A stretch of DNA of 40,908 nt from Bacillota bacterium. GTDB lineage: Bacteria; Bacillota_A; Clostridia; Lutisporales; Lutisporaceae. The notes under the pieces are model-generated. The model was not told where the DNA came from, did no database searches, and saw only the letters and a list, made by a program, of their open reading frames with translations. Within the stretch, counting starts at the first letter, position 1. Each line of letters starts with the position of its first letter. This document shows positions 16,959 to 25,493 of the stretch, in pieces. A program made the position numbers and the translations under genes. The stretch spans positions 1-40,908 of the forward strand of contig JAKJBT010000004.1 of NCBI GenBank assembly GCA_022706865.1. The letters run 5' to 3'.

Positions 16959-18380
16959 CTAGTAAGCTTTATTTACTATGTATTCTAAAACCAAGCCGGC
17001 AATTTCTTGTACTCTGGCCCCATTAACTGCTTTTATCGTGTCATGAGGACTGTGATATCCATACGATAAATCCATGTTTATAAGGCATACTGCCGGCACG
17101 CCGTAATTATCAAAAACTGCATGATCACTGGCGCCCTCATATTCCTTTATATAAGAAATACCAAGGTTATCTGCGCATTCTGTCAAGTCATCCCTGAGAC
17201 TGCTGTCGCTTTTTGAAGAAGCTATAGCTATTGTAAGCGGTACATCCGCAGCAGATCCCACCATGTCAAGATTAATCATTACGGCTTTTTCCAGGGGTCT
17301 GACGGGATTCTTACAATAATATCGAGCTCCGCATAGGCCGCTCTCTTCCCCATTCAGAGCAATAAACAGGATAGATTGCTTTGGCTGTATCCTGCTTTCT
17401 TTTATGATTCTTGCAAGCTCCATCATAACTGCAGTACCCGATGCATTGTCCAATGCTCCCGGATTGTAACTGCCGTTCATATTGTCGCCAACATGATCAA
17501 AATGTGCACCAATTATTATATGATTATCTTTCAGCTCCGGATCACTTCCGGGTATCAGCCCTATAACATTAGCCGCGGTATTGCGGAGGTTAATTTCGGA
17601 ATTACAACTGAATTTCAGTTTTTTGCCATTCTTCATACCCTCCTCCAGCTTGGAAAAAGTGTCACTATCAACAAAGATAAAAGGTTTATACTCCTTTGAT
17701 GTCATCCATGTGTCAAATAGTGGTCTTATTTTCAGATAATTATAGCCAAGATCATTCTCAGATAAATCAAATTCGCTTATAACAAGACTGGCACCGAACA
17801 TTTCTGCTAAATCTGCCGGGTTATTCTGGCTGTTAAGTAAATTGTAATACTCCCATGGCAGCAGTAAAGCCTTTTCTGTAAGCTCATCGTTGTGCAGCCG
17901 CAGCATCCCATAGTCTTCAATCAGGCACATGGAAACTTCCATATCCAGTGCATCAGTATCACTGGACAATCTGCGCAGAACAAAGTTATCCGGATATTTA
18001 AAATCATTTATTACCTTTCCATCCTCATCAATAACCTGCAGCACAGGCTTACCTGATAATATTATAGAAGGCTGAACATATGACTGCATATACATATCCA
18101 ACCCCTCAGGATTTTCAAGGCCGATTTTTTTAAAATAATCCGCTATATATTGAGCAGCCATACTGTTCTCTTTGGTTCCGGTCAGCCTTCCCCTGTATTT
18201 TTCAGAGGTAAGCTCATTAATAATACTCATCAGATTCTCTTGCTGAATGTTTTCTTTTCCCAAACCTGCTGCTTCAATATCAGTTTCCCCGGCATTCTCT
18301 TGTGTGCATCCCGTCATTATAGTGAAAATCAATAATAAAGTGACTGTAAGGCTGATAAGTCTCCTATTCATTTTATTCAA
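16959..18380 (-). CDS. M28-family zinc peptidase, secreted lipoprotein
   Basis: A 473-residue aminopeptidase-type metalloprotease attached to the outer face of the membrane. The signal peptide ends in a lipobox TIMTGC (lipidated Cys). The catalytic domain is C-terminal, with the dinuclear zinc ligands in order: GAHFDHVG, GALDNASG, NGEESGLCG (catalytic and metal Glu), INLDMVGS and YHSPHDT. The start is probably TTG 18380, 5 bases after GGGGGG; ATG 18371 is the alternative, with spacing of 14. Residues about 40-260 resemble the prodomain/PA-like insert of such peptidases but are not clearly assignable. Monocistronic. Confidence 0.88.
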   Translation of the reverse strand: MNKMNRRLISLTVTLLLIFTIMTGCTQENAGETDIEAAGLGKENIQQENLMSIINELTSEKYRGRLTGTKENSMAAQYIADYFKKIGLENPEGLDMYMQSYVQPSIILSGKPVLQVIDEDGKVINDFKYPDNFVLRRLSSDTDALDMEVSMCLIEDYGMLRLHNDELTEKALLLPWEYYNLLNSQNNPADLAEMFGASLVISEFDLSENDLGYNYLKIRPLFDTWMTSKEYKPFIFVDSDTFSKLEEGMKNGKKLKFSCNSEINLRNTAANVIGLIPGSDPELKDNHIIIGAHFDHVGDNMNGSYNPGALDNASGTAVMMELARIIKESRIQPKQSILFIALNGEESGLCGARYYCKNPVRPLEKAVMINLDMVGSAADVPLTIAIASSKSDSSLRDDLTECADNLGISYIKEYEGASDHAVFDNYGVPAVCLINMDLSYGYHSPHDTIKAVNGARVQEIAGLVLEYIVNKAY

Positions 18381-18618
18381 TTTAACCCCCCACATTATAT
18401 AATCAATCTGTTTAAATTTTAGCATAGGTTTCCTTATATGTATATTTTTATCACTTTTTTTAACATGGCAAGTAAACAGTTCTTAAATACTGATAAAACA
18501 AATGACAAGATGCTGTATAGTCATATATGTAAGAGACAGTATATTCTGACACAGTAAATAAGTCCGAAATGGTTAAACTATTAAGGGTTGAACAAATGCA
18601 GACATGGAGGTTAGTTCC

Positions 18619-19098
18619 ATGACTTTACTGTTTATACTATTACTGCTGCTTCTGTTTTTTATTTTCTTATTATTCACCGTGTCATCAAGAATCAATCTAA
18701 GCTATGACTCTGCTAAATCAGATATGCACCTGACATTGAGGTGGCTTCATCCTCTGCTGAGGTCGGTAATAGTTAGGGAAGGCAGCGGGTTTCTTATACG
18801 AGTATATCTTCTAAACAAAAGGATTTTGACAAAACTGATAAAACCAAAACAATACACCAACAGAAAAGGCAATATTCTCAGAAGCCTCAAGCCAACCGAA
18901 ATTCATGTGAATACTCAATATGGATTCCGGGATCCTTTTGTTACAGGCCTTGCCTGCAGCACAGTGAGCGCGGTTTCACGGTTCTTAAATGTAGCATCCT
19001 TATATCAAAAACCGGACTTTATGGCAAACAGCAACTATATCAATTTGAATGCCAATGCTAAGCTCAACCTGGGCTACTCGCTGATGAAGCTCATATGA
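18619..19098 (+). CDS. ytfI: DUF2953 membrane protein (YtfI-like)
   Basis: A 159-residue protein with one N-terminal membrane anchor (LLFILLLLLLFFIFLLF) followed by a basic, beta-rich domain of the DUF2953 family. Immediately downstream is gerW/ytfJ, the pairing found in Bacillus (ytfI-ytfJ), where the genes are expressed in the forespore. ATG 18619 has GGAGG eight bases upstream; the earlier ATG at 18604 overlaps that RBS. The next gene starts 29 bases later. Function unknown; probably spore-related by context. Confidence 0.75.
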   Translation: MTLLFILLLLLLFFIFLLFTVSSRINLSYDSAKSDMHLTLRWLHPLLRSVIVREGSGFLIRVYLLNKRILTKLIKPKQYTNRKGNILRSLKPTEIHVNTQYGFRDPFVTGLACSTVSAVSRFLNVASLYQKPDFMANSNYINLNANAKLNLGYSLMKLI

Positions 19099-19127
19099 AA
19101 AACAGTATTGTCAAAGGAGGAAAATCC

Positions 19128-19532
19128 ATGGAAGTTAATAATTCTCTAACCCAGAATATTGATACGTTGTTCTCAAATATTGAAACCTTTACTCAGAATG
19201 AAGGATTGCTGGGAAAACCCGTTTCTCAAGGAGATAAGACTTTAATTCCTATTATCTCCGTTACAATCGGATATGGAGGCGGTAATACTTCCGGCAAAAT
19301 GTCCGGAGGGGCTGCAGGCTCAAACCAGGGAACCAGCAATGCAGGAATGGATGCTCTGGGCCTTGGTGCCAGAATCAGTACCGATGCTTTGGCACTGGTA
19401 GATGGTGAAAATGTCTCCATTCTGCCTGTCAACGCCAATCCGGGCAATATGAGCCAATTGATAAATCAGCTGCCTCAGATAATGGGTAAAGGGCAAAACA
19501 ACCAGCAGCAGAATCAGCAGCAAAGCTCATAA
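19128..19532 (+). CDS. gerW: GerW family sporulation protein (YtfJ)
   Basis: A 134-residue protein of the GerW/YtfJ family, known in Bacillus as a forespore protein needed for normal spore germination. Family features: an N-terminal helical region, TLIPIISVTIGYGGG, a Gly/Ser-rich middle, GLGLGARIST-like sequence (here GLGARISTDALALVDG) and VSILPV. The tail is Gln/Asn-rich. AAAGGAGG precedes ATG 19128. The neighbouring ytfI and sspH (39264) support a spore-forming host. Confidence 0.9.
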   Translation: MEVNNSLTQNIDTLFSNIETFTQNEGLLGKPVSQGDKTLIPIISVTIGYGGGNTSGKMSGGAAGSNQGTSNAGMDALGLGARISTDALALVDGENVSILPVNANPGNMSQLINQLPQIMGKGQNNQQQNQQQSS

Positions 19533-19537
19533 TGAAA

Positions 19538-19566
19538 GGCCCCACGGCAAATATTGCCGTGAGGCC
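19538..19566. terminator. Bidirectional terminator, GGCCCC type, copy 1
   Basis: GGCCCCACGGCAA (19538-19550) pairs with TTGCCGTGAGGCC (19554-19566), one mismatch, between the convergent gerW and GGDEF/EAL genes. The surrounding 36 bases (19535-19570) match 24900-24935 at 31 positions. Confidence 0.8.
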
Positions 19567-19582
19567 TCAATTTCCTTGATGA

Positions 19583-21214
19583 TCAATAAGAACTGACAGT
19601 CAGCCCGCTTATAGCCTCAATGACCTTTCCCTCCGGCATTGGCTTGCTGAACAGATACCCTTGGACCTTATCACACTTATGCTTGATAAGATAATCCAAC
19701 TGCTCCTTTGTTTCAACACCTTCCGCCACTACACTCAGTCCCATGGTCCTTCCCAGCTTTACAATAAGATTTGTCAGGGATTTATGTTTACTATCGGACT
19801 CTATGGTATCAATAAATGATTTATCTATTTTCAGAGTGGATATCGGCAGCTGCTTTAAATAGTTAAGAGAGGAATATCCCTTTCCAAAGTCATCCAATGC
19901 AATTTTTATTCCCCGGTCCTTCAGAAGCTTGAGCTTCCCTACCAATGCATCACAGGATTCCATCAATACTGATTCCGTAATTTCAAGTTCAAGATACTCC
20001 GGATTCAAGCCGGCATAATCAAGTATCTCAGTTACTTTGTTAACGAAATCATCCTGAAGCAGCTGGACCATGGAAATATTGACGGATACGGAGAGCTTAT
20101 CATGGCCTTGCCTGTGCAGCCCTTTCAGGTACATGCAGGCACTTTTCAACACCCAATCTCCTATAGGAATAATCATATGTGTATCTTCAGCAACATTGAT
20201 GAATTTAAGGGGGCTTACATGCCCAAGCTCAGGGTTTTTCCATCTTATCAGTGCTTCCAGGCCTGATACCCTGTTTTGGGCAATATCCCACTGGGGCTGG
20301 TAAAACAATTCAAATTCGTTGTTAAACAATGCTGCTCTCAAATGCTTCTCTATGTTTACTCTCTCTGATACTGCTTCATTCATGGTTCTGTCATAGAAAA
20401 CTATTCTGTCTTTCCCTGTTTCTTTTGCCTTATTTAATGCAATATCTGCATTTTTCAGAAGTTCATCCAAACTGTCTCCATTTTCCGGATACATTGAAAT
20501 ACCTATACTTATTGTAATGAATAATTTACTGCCGTTAACATCAAGTGGGGTCTTAAAGCCCTGCAGCACCCTGTCTGCCAGCCTTTCAACCAAGGATGCC
20601 TCCTCATAGCCCTCCAAGGCTATTACAAATCCATCGCCGTCAAGTCTGTATACGGTAGAACCCACTCCAACCAAGCCTTCAAGACGAGAACTGACTTTAA
20701 TCAGCACTTGATCGCCGAAGCTATGTCCCATTGTATCATTTATGTACTTAAAATTATCAATATCAGCAATAAGAATTGCAATCTTCATGCTGTCATTTGA
20801 ACTGACAAGCTCATCAACACGCTTTATAAGTGAAGCTCTATTCCTGACTCCCGTAATCTGGTCATGGTATGCAAGGTGTTCCAGTTCCATATTTGCTTCA
20901 CTCAGGTTCTGACAGCTGTCATAAAGCTTTCCCTCAGCAACCTTTAACCTCTTAAGTGAAGAACTGATTAAAACAAAGATCAGTATCCCTGAAACCAGTA
21001 CATAAAGCCAACCTTTTATCATACTTATCCTGGTTATGGCTGCATTATCCGCCACAAGCAATCCCAGCAGCTTATCCGATAAAAGTATCCACAAAGCCCC
21101 TATAAGCATATAAGTAAGTGCTATTCTTAATGATATCTGATTGGATTCCGGCTCATCATTGCCAGTCAATTTTTCAATACCTTCGCGTATTTTTTCATTT
21201 TTATATGCGACCAT
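19583..21214 (-). CDS. Membrane GGDEF-EAL protein, probable c-di-GMP phosphodiesterase
   Basis: 543 residues: two membrane helices (about 29-54 and 65-87), a GGDEF domain (about 110-280) and an EAL domain (about 290-540). The GGDEF active-site signature is replaced by DGDGF (192-196), so cyclase activity is unlikely. The EAL domain is intact: EAL at 320-322, ELEITESVLM, the metal-binding DDFG in IALDDFGKGYSSLNYL, and VVAEGVET. It should therefore hydrolyse c-di-GMP to pGpG, possibly with the degenerate GGDEF as GTP sensor. ATG 21214 has GGAGG 6 bases upstream. It follows the stand-alone receiver gene by 51 bases, suggesting co-expression. Confidence 0.9.
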   Translation of the reverse strand: MVAYKNEKIREGIEKLTGNDEPESNQISLRIALTYMLIGALWILLSDKLLGLLVADNAAITRISMIKGWLYVLVSGILIFVLISSSLKRLKVAEGKLYDSCQNLSEANMELEHLAYHDQITGVRNRASLIKRVDELVSSNDSMKIAILIADIDNFKYINDTMGHSFGDQVLIKVSSRLEGLVGVGSTVYRLDGDGFVIALEGYEEASLVERLADRVLQGFKTPLDVNGSKLFITISIGISMYPENGDSLDELLKNADIALNKAKETGKDRIVFYDRTMNEAVSERVNIEKHLRAALFNNEFELFYQPQWDIAQNRVSGLEALIRWKNPELGHVSPLKFINVAEDTHMIIPIGDWVLKSACMYLKGLHRQGHDKLSVSVNISMVQLLQDDFVNKVTEILDYAGLNPEYLELEITESVLMESCDALVGKLKLLKDRGIKIALDDFGKGYSSLNYLKQLPISTLKIDKSFIDTIESDSKHKSLTNLIVKLGRTMGLSVVAEGVETKEQLDYLIKHKCDKVQGYLFSKPMPEGKVIEAISGLTVSSY

Positions 21215-21265
21215 TAGTTCCTCCTATGATTACAAATATTACATCAATGGATTCCTTAATTTATA

Positions 21266-21634
21266 TTATTCTTTCAGAATTTTCTCAACCTGCTGTCCCA
21301 GCCTGTTCAGATTTTCTTTGGCTATATAGGCGCAGCACCCCTTTTCCATTGCTTTCTTTATATCAATCTCTTGAATATGCTCCGAGACAATCACAAAGGG
21401 TGCCAGGCTTCCTGATTGGTTTCTTATATCAATTGCCTGAAGTGCATCAAAGCCCGGCATATTATTATCGCTTAGTATAATATCCCAATTCTTATCCTTA
21501 AGGGCTTCCCGCATAGTTTTACTGCTTGAAGCAATTTTATACCGAACATTAAATCCCGCTTTTCTTAGTACTCTTATATTTAAATCCGCTGAATAGTATG
21601 AGTCTTCCACTACCAATACATCTATTTCCTTCAT
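21266..21634 (-). CDS. Stand-alone receiver-domain response regulator
   Basis: A 122-residue CheY-like receiver with no output domain. The acidic pair is in VVEDS (E10, D11), the phospho-acceptor is D56 in LSDNNMP, the switch Thr/Ser is in IVSEH and the conserved Lys in YIAKENL. ATG 21634 has GGAGATAAAT upstream. It lies between the AraC-type regulator (separated by a hairpin) and the GGDEF/EAL gene, so it may connect the sensor kinase to c-di-GMP turnover; that is inference from position. Confidence 0.85.
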   Translation of the reverse strand: MKEIDVLVVEDSYYSADLNIRVLRKAGFNVRYKIASSSKTMREALKDKNWDIILSDNNMPGFDALQAIDIRNQSGSLAPFVIVSEHIQEIDIKKAMEKGCCAYIAKENLNRLGQQVEKILKE

Positions 21635-21654
21635 ATTTATCTCCTATTCATAAA

Positions 21655-21703
21655 AATAAGGATAATCAGTATTACAGTATAATAATACAAAATTATCCTT
21701 ATT
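21655..21703 (-). terminator. Hairpin between the AraC-type regulator and the receiver gene
   Basis: AATAAGGATAAT (21655-21666) and ATTATCCTTATT (21692-21703) are perfect inverted arms, with an inner GTATTA/TAATAC stem. On the minus strand the stem is followed by T-rich sequence (TTATTTTTA). It starts 23 bases beyond the regulator stop and ends about 20 bases before the receiver start codon, so it may terminate or attenuate transcription into the receiver and EAL genes. Confidence 0.65.
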
Positions 21704-21725
21704 GCATGAATAAAAATTCTTAGGT

Positions 21726-22856
21726 TTATACCCCGAAATTTTTCGGGTATTTTTGGTTTTCCCCGGCCATGCCCTGACGATATTCGTTGGGCGTAAGACA
21801 TGTATATTTTTTAAACAGCCTGCTGAAATACTCAATATCCTTAAACCCTAAAAGCTCTGCAACTTCATATGTCTTTAACCTTCCGTCCCCGACAAGCTTT
21901 TTTGCCCTTTCCATTTTTACAATAGTCAGATACTCTATGAAGGATAGGCCTGTCTTCTGCTTAAAAACCTCACTGATATAGGATTTGTTCATAAAGAGGG
22001 AATCGGATACTGCACTCAGCGATATATTCCGGTCAATATTCTCCAGTACGTAACTGCATACCTGACTTATAATCCCGTTATCCTCCGTGCCGTGTTTCAG
22101 TCTTGCAATCAAGCCGGAGATTCTCCCGATAGCCGAGACAAATCTGTTTTTTATTGAATCCGGATCATTTGCTCCGGAAAAATCAATGGCTCTTATAGCA
22201 TTAATATCCGCATATTTGTCCAGCCATTTGCAGCTTGCTGATAGTTTATTGGTTATTTCAAGCATTATGCTGTTTAGCAGGCTTTTCACCTTAATCAAAT
22301 CATGATTCAGATTTATATATACTATTTCAAATATATTTCCTGCATTTTCAACAGTCTTTGTATGTCCGGCTTTTATGGCATCAATAAGCTGGCTGACCTC
22401 CGACTGCGGGAAAAACACATCCACCTTTTCCACCAGCTTTTGCTCCAGCTGTATGATTCTTTGCTCCTCAATCCTTTTCCCGGATATATATTCCTTTGCT
22501 CTTTGAAGCAGTTTTTCCAATTCTTCTTCTGCCACCGGCTTGGTTATATAGTCAAAAGCTCCCAATACCAATCCTTGTCTGGCATAAACGAAATCACTGT
22601 AATCGCTAAGCAGTACAACACAGGGGCAAAGCTTTCTCTCTGCTATTTCCTTAAGAAGCTCAATACCGTCTACTTTAGGCATCCTTATGTCTGTAATAAC
22701 CATATCGAACTTGCTTCTCTCGAGCTTTTCCAACGCCTCATGCCCGTTACATGCTTCATCGGAGATGACAAAGCCTGTTTTGTCACCCCACAGCTTCAGC
22801 CTTTTCAGCTCTCTTCTTACAATATCCATATCATCTACAATCATTATCTGAAGCAT
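21726..22856 (-). CDS. YesN-like response regulator, receiver plus AraC-type HTH
   Basis: A 376-residue DNA-binding response regulator. The receiver (about 1-120) has IVDDM, phospho-acceptor D56 in ITDIRMP, LLSDYSDF and the K in YITKPV. A middle linker (about 130-275) has no clear family. The C-terminal ~100 residues are a double-HTH AraC domain (SLSAVSDSLFMNKSYISEVF ... EVAELLGFKDIEYFSRLFKK). ATG 22856 follows GAGGTGG by 6 bases and overlaps the 3' end of the kinase gene by 26 bases, so the two form a cognate pair. Target genes unknown. Confidence 0.9.
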   Translation of the reverse strand: MLQIMIVDDMDIVRRELKRLKLWGDKTGFVISDEACNGHEALEKLERSKFDMVITDIRMPKVDGIELLKEIAERKLCPCVVLLSDYSDFVYARQGLVLGAFDYITKPVAEEELEKLLQRAKEYISGKRIEEQRIIQLEQKLVEKVDVFFPQSEVSQLIDAIKAGHTKTVENAGNIFEIVYINLNHDLIKVKSLLNSIMLEITNKLSASCKWLDKYADINAIRAIDFSGANDPDSIKNRFVSAIGRISGLIARLKHGTEDNGIISQVCSYVLENIDRNISLSAVSDSLFMNKSYISEVFKQKTGLSFIEYLTIVKMERAKKLVGDGRLKTYEVAELLGFKDIEYFSRLFKKYTCLTPNEYRQGMAGENQKYPKNFGV

Positions 22857-24288
22857 GCATTCCACCTCTTTCAACAGGCAATGTAAAATATACCGTTGCC
22901 CCTTGCCCCATGCTGCCTTTCATCCAAACCCGGCCTCCGTGCTTCTGTATGATCTTCTTTACCGTAACAAGCCCTATACCGCTTCCTTCAAACTCATCTT
23001 TTGTGTGGAGCCTCTGAAATATGCCGAACAGCTTCCCGGAGTATTCCATATCAAATCCAACCCCATTGTCACTGACATGGAAAATGTATTCTCCCTCATT
23101 AATTGTGCAGCCAACTTCGATAATAGCCTGGTCTTTGAATTTTGTAAACTTTACTGCATTGGACAGTATATTGTACAGTACTTGCTTAAACAGCACTTTG
23201 TCGGCAAAAACAACAGGTAGTTCCGATACCACCTTTAGTTCGATATTTCTGTCCGAATTGACTGATAACAATTCATTAATTATTGACTTGAACAATTTCC
23301 CTGAGTCAACACTTTCCTTTACTATTTCAGTCTTAGATGTAGTTGAGTATTCAAGCAGCTTGCTTATCATTTCTATCATATCCAGACTGATATTCCTTAT
23401 ATTATGTATCATCTCCACCGTTTCCTCGCCCGGCCCCGATTCCAGATCCTCAAGTACAAACCTGCTGTAGCCTTCTATGGCTCTGAGGGGTGATTTCAAA
23501 TCATGGGATACTGTATATGTAAAAGCTTCAAGCTCGTTTACCGCGCTCTGCAGCTCGTCAGTTCTCTCTGCAACCTTCTGCTCCAGTTCTTCATTGAGCA
23601 TAGTAATTTCATTGATTGCCTGCTTGTATCGGGTAATATTTTCAAATATTGCCCCAACTTCGTTGTCTGATATCTTAAATGCATTGGTCAGATAATACTT
23701 ATTCTCCTGTTCATAGTAGGTCTCAAAATGTTCAGGCTTCCCGGTCAGCAAAATTCTATTGTATATGTGAAGATTCTTATTGGGATAATCATATACCTCC
23801 ATCCATGTCTTTCCGATTATTTCAGCAGCATTCAGCCCTGTATGGAACTCAAACCCCGGATTTACCTTAAGAAAGCGTATATCGGACATTTTCCCATTCT
23901 TGTCAATGACCGGTTCAAATACAAAAAAAGCGTTCATCATTTTTTCGAATAGTAAAAAGTATCTTTTCTCACTGGTTATCAGGCTGTGCTGAACCCTTTC
24001 AAGTTCTTCAAGCTGATGTTTCAGCTTATCGTCCGATGCTGCCTGCTCTTCATTCTTATTCTGCAGCTCACTCTTTATCCTGCTGATTTTTTTTATTTGG
24101 AATGTAAGTATGATAATGGATATAATAAGAAGCGAAATTATAGCCCCGATCGTTATTATGATGTTTTTATATTCTATGTAATTCACAGATACGCAACAAA
24201 TGAAACCAGTCTCCCGGCTAGCCCATGACAAGCCCTTATGATATGAATTGAAGAACAGCTGACATACTTTAAGACACATATCAAACAT
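22831..24288 (-). CDS. PAS-containing sensor histidine kinase with a shortened sensor region
   Basis: 485 residues: a short N-terminus, one membrane helix (about 42-64), a coiled coil (70-105), a PAS domain (about 106-222), a second coil, HisKA with phospho-acceptor H262 in VSHDLKSPLRA, and an HATPase with LYNILSNAVKF, DNGVGFD and GSGIGLVTVKK. The N-terminal LFFNSYHKGLSW resembles the beginning of periplasmic-binding-like sensor domains (NSYHxGxxW), yet only about 20 residues follow before the membrane helix, suggesting that an extracellular sensor was deleted. The start is uncertain: ATG 24288 has only a weak RBS. Cognate regulator is the overlapping downstream gene. Confidence 0.85.
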   Translation of the reverse strand: MFDMCLKVCQLFFNSYHKGLSWASRETGFICCVSVNYIEYKNIIITIGAIISLLIISIIILTFQIKKISRIKSELQNKNEEQAASDDKLKHQLEELERVQHSLITSEKRYFLLFEKMMNAFFVFEPVIDKNGKMSDIRFLKVNPGFEFHTGLNAAEIIGKTWMEVYDYPNKNLHIYNRILLTGKPEHFETYYEQENKYYLTNAFKISDNEVGAIFENITRYKQAINEITMLNEELEQKVAERTDELQSAVNELEAFTYTVSHDLKSPLRAIEGYSRFVLEDLESGPGEETVEMIHNIRNISLDMIEMISKLLEYSTTSKTEIVKESVDSGKLFKSIINELLSVNSDRNIELKVVSELPVVFADKVLFKQVLYNILSNAVKFTKFKDQAIIEVGCTINEGEYIFHVSDNGVGFDMEYSGKLFGIFQRLHTKDEFEGSGIGLVTVKKIIQKHGGRVWMKGSMGQGATVYFTLPVERGGMHASDNDCR

Positions 24289-24435
24289 GCTGTCAACCTA
24301 CTTTCTGCATGCTTTTTTCTATTATACCTTAAATCGATACAATATGACAATATAGGAACTTTATGCCACCACCCTGTTTCCCGGATACAATACTTATGAT
24401 ATGATTAAGACATAAACAAGAAAGGAGATGAATTT

Positions 24436-24897
24436 ATGGTAAGAATTAAAGTAGGAGATACTGCACCGGATTTTTCCCTGAAGGATAACAAGGAGCAGAT
24501 AATACGCTTATCTGATTTCAGAGGAAAAAAAGTGCTGCTTTCATGGCATCCTCTTGCCTGGACATCCGTTTGCACCGATCAGATGAGGTCCCTGGAGGTC
24601 AATTGGGAGAAATTCCAGAGCCTCAATACCGTGCCCCTTGGTCTCAGTGTGGACCCAGTACCTTCAAAAAAAGCCTGGAGCGCAGTAATTGCCATTGATA
24701 ACGTCAGTCTTCCTTCCGATTTCTGGCCCCATGGGCAGGTTGCCCGGGATTACGGCATTTTTATAGAAAAAAAAGGAATATCAGAGCGTGCAAATATTAT
24801 TATAGATGAAAACGGAATAGTCAGATGGGTTAAAGTATATCCTATCAGCCAGCTGCCGGACATTAATGAAGTTCTGGAGGTATTGTCCGGAATGTAA
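24436..24897 (+). CDS. Peroxiredoxin (AhpC/TSA family)
   Basis: A 153-residue thiol peroxidase. The peroxidatic cysteine is C46 within PLAWTSVC, the PxxxTxxC signature (P39, T43). No second cysteine is evident, suggesting a 1-Cys mechanism with an external thiol; the sequence shows no partner gene. VGDTAPDFSLKD at the N-terminus is typical. ATG 24436 has AAAGGAGATG upstream. Monocistronic, ended by the 24903-24931 hairpin. Confidence 0.9.
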   Translation: MVRIKVGDTAPDFSLKDNKEQIIRLSDFRGKKVLLSWHPLAWTSVCTDQMRSLEVNWEKFQSLNTVPLGLSVDPVPSKKAWSAVIAIDNVSLPSDFWPHGQVARDYGIFIEKKGISERANIIIDENGIVRWVKVYPISQLPDINEVLEVLSGM

Positions 24898-24902
24898 CAA
24901 AA

Positions 24903-24931
24903 GGCCCCGCGGCATATAATGCCGTGGGGCC
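24903..24931. terminator. Bidirectional terminator, GGCCCC type, copy 2
   Basis: GGCCCCGCGGCAT (24903-24915) pairs with ATGCCGTGGGGCC (24919-24931) over 13 positions with one G-T wobble and a 3-base loop, between the convergent peroxiredoxin and ABM-domain genes. Nearly the same sequence is found at 19535-19570. Confidence 0.85.
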
Positions 24932-24942
24932 TGAATATTGCT

Positions 24943-25230
24943 TCAAAAGAGTTTCTTTAATATATTGACTTCCGATGCTTTTTCTCTCAGTTCATTCAGC
25001 TGAGGCACTATTCTTTTGAAGTGCTCTGAAGCCATATGCTTATTCAATGCCTCCTCGCTTTCCCATTCTTCAATTATAATCATAACTTTAGGATCTCTCA
25101 TATCCTGAAAGAGCTCATATTTTATGCAGCCTTCCTCTACAACAGTCTTTTCCACCAGTTCTTCAGACAGCTCTAAAATCCTGTCAAGCTTGTCCGGTTT
25201 TGCAAAGCTTTTTGCAACTACTTTAATCAT
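24943..25230 (-). CDS. Antibiotic biosynthesis monooxygenase (ABM) domain protein
   Basis: A 95-residue ferredoxin-like-fold protein of the ABM family (IKVVAKSFAKPDKLDRILEL, CIKYELFQD, EEWESEEALNKHMASEHF). Members include quinol monooxygenases such as YgiN, heme-degrading and uncharacterised enzymes; no heme-ligand pattern allows a choice. ATG 25230 has TAGGAGG upstream. Convergent with the peroxiredoxin gene, which fits a general redox role, though no link is shown. Confidence 0.8.
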   Translation of the reverse strand: MIKVVAKSFAKPDKLDRILELSEELVEKTVVEEGCIKYELFQDMRDPKVMIIIEEWESEEALNKHMASEHFKRIVPQLNELREKASEVNILKKLF

Positions 25231-25493
25231 TTCAAATTTCCTCCTATCATATAACCTCTATCCTGTTTTTGATCCTAATCATATTATACTATAATAATTA
25301 CTATTTTATATGTCTTCTTTATATGTCCGAAAAATCATGGTGTTGGGATCTGATATACAAGTTGAATTTGATTTCCTGAAGGATATAAGAGTACATATAA
25401 ATTTTATATAACTATCATATTTGTCCAACCACTTTCATATTTTTTAGGGATGACATAAGTGTTACTCAAAAATTATATGAGCGGAGGGATAAA

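Noticed and set aside
25231..25493. c-di-GMP riboswitch upstream of the SLH deacetylase or of pelD
   Set aside because: Neither this region nor 32266-32698 shows the GEMM core sequences; only AT-rich DNA and simple repeats are present.
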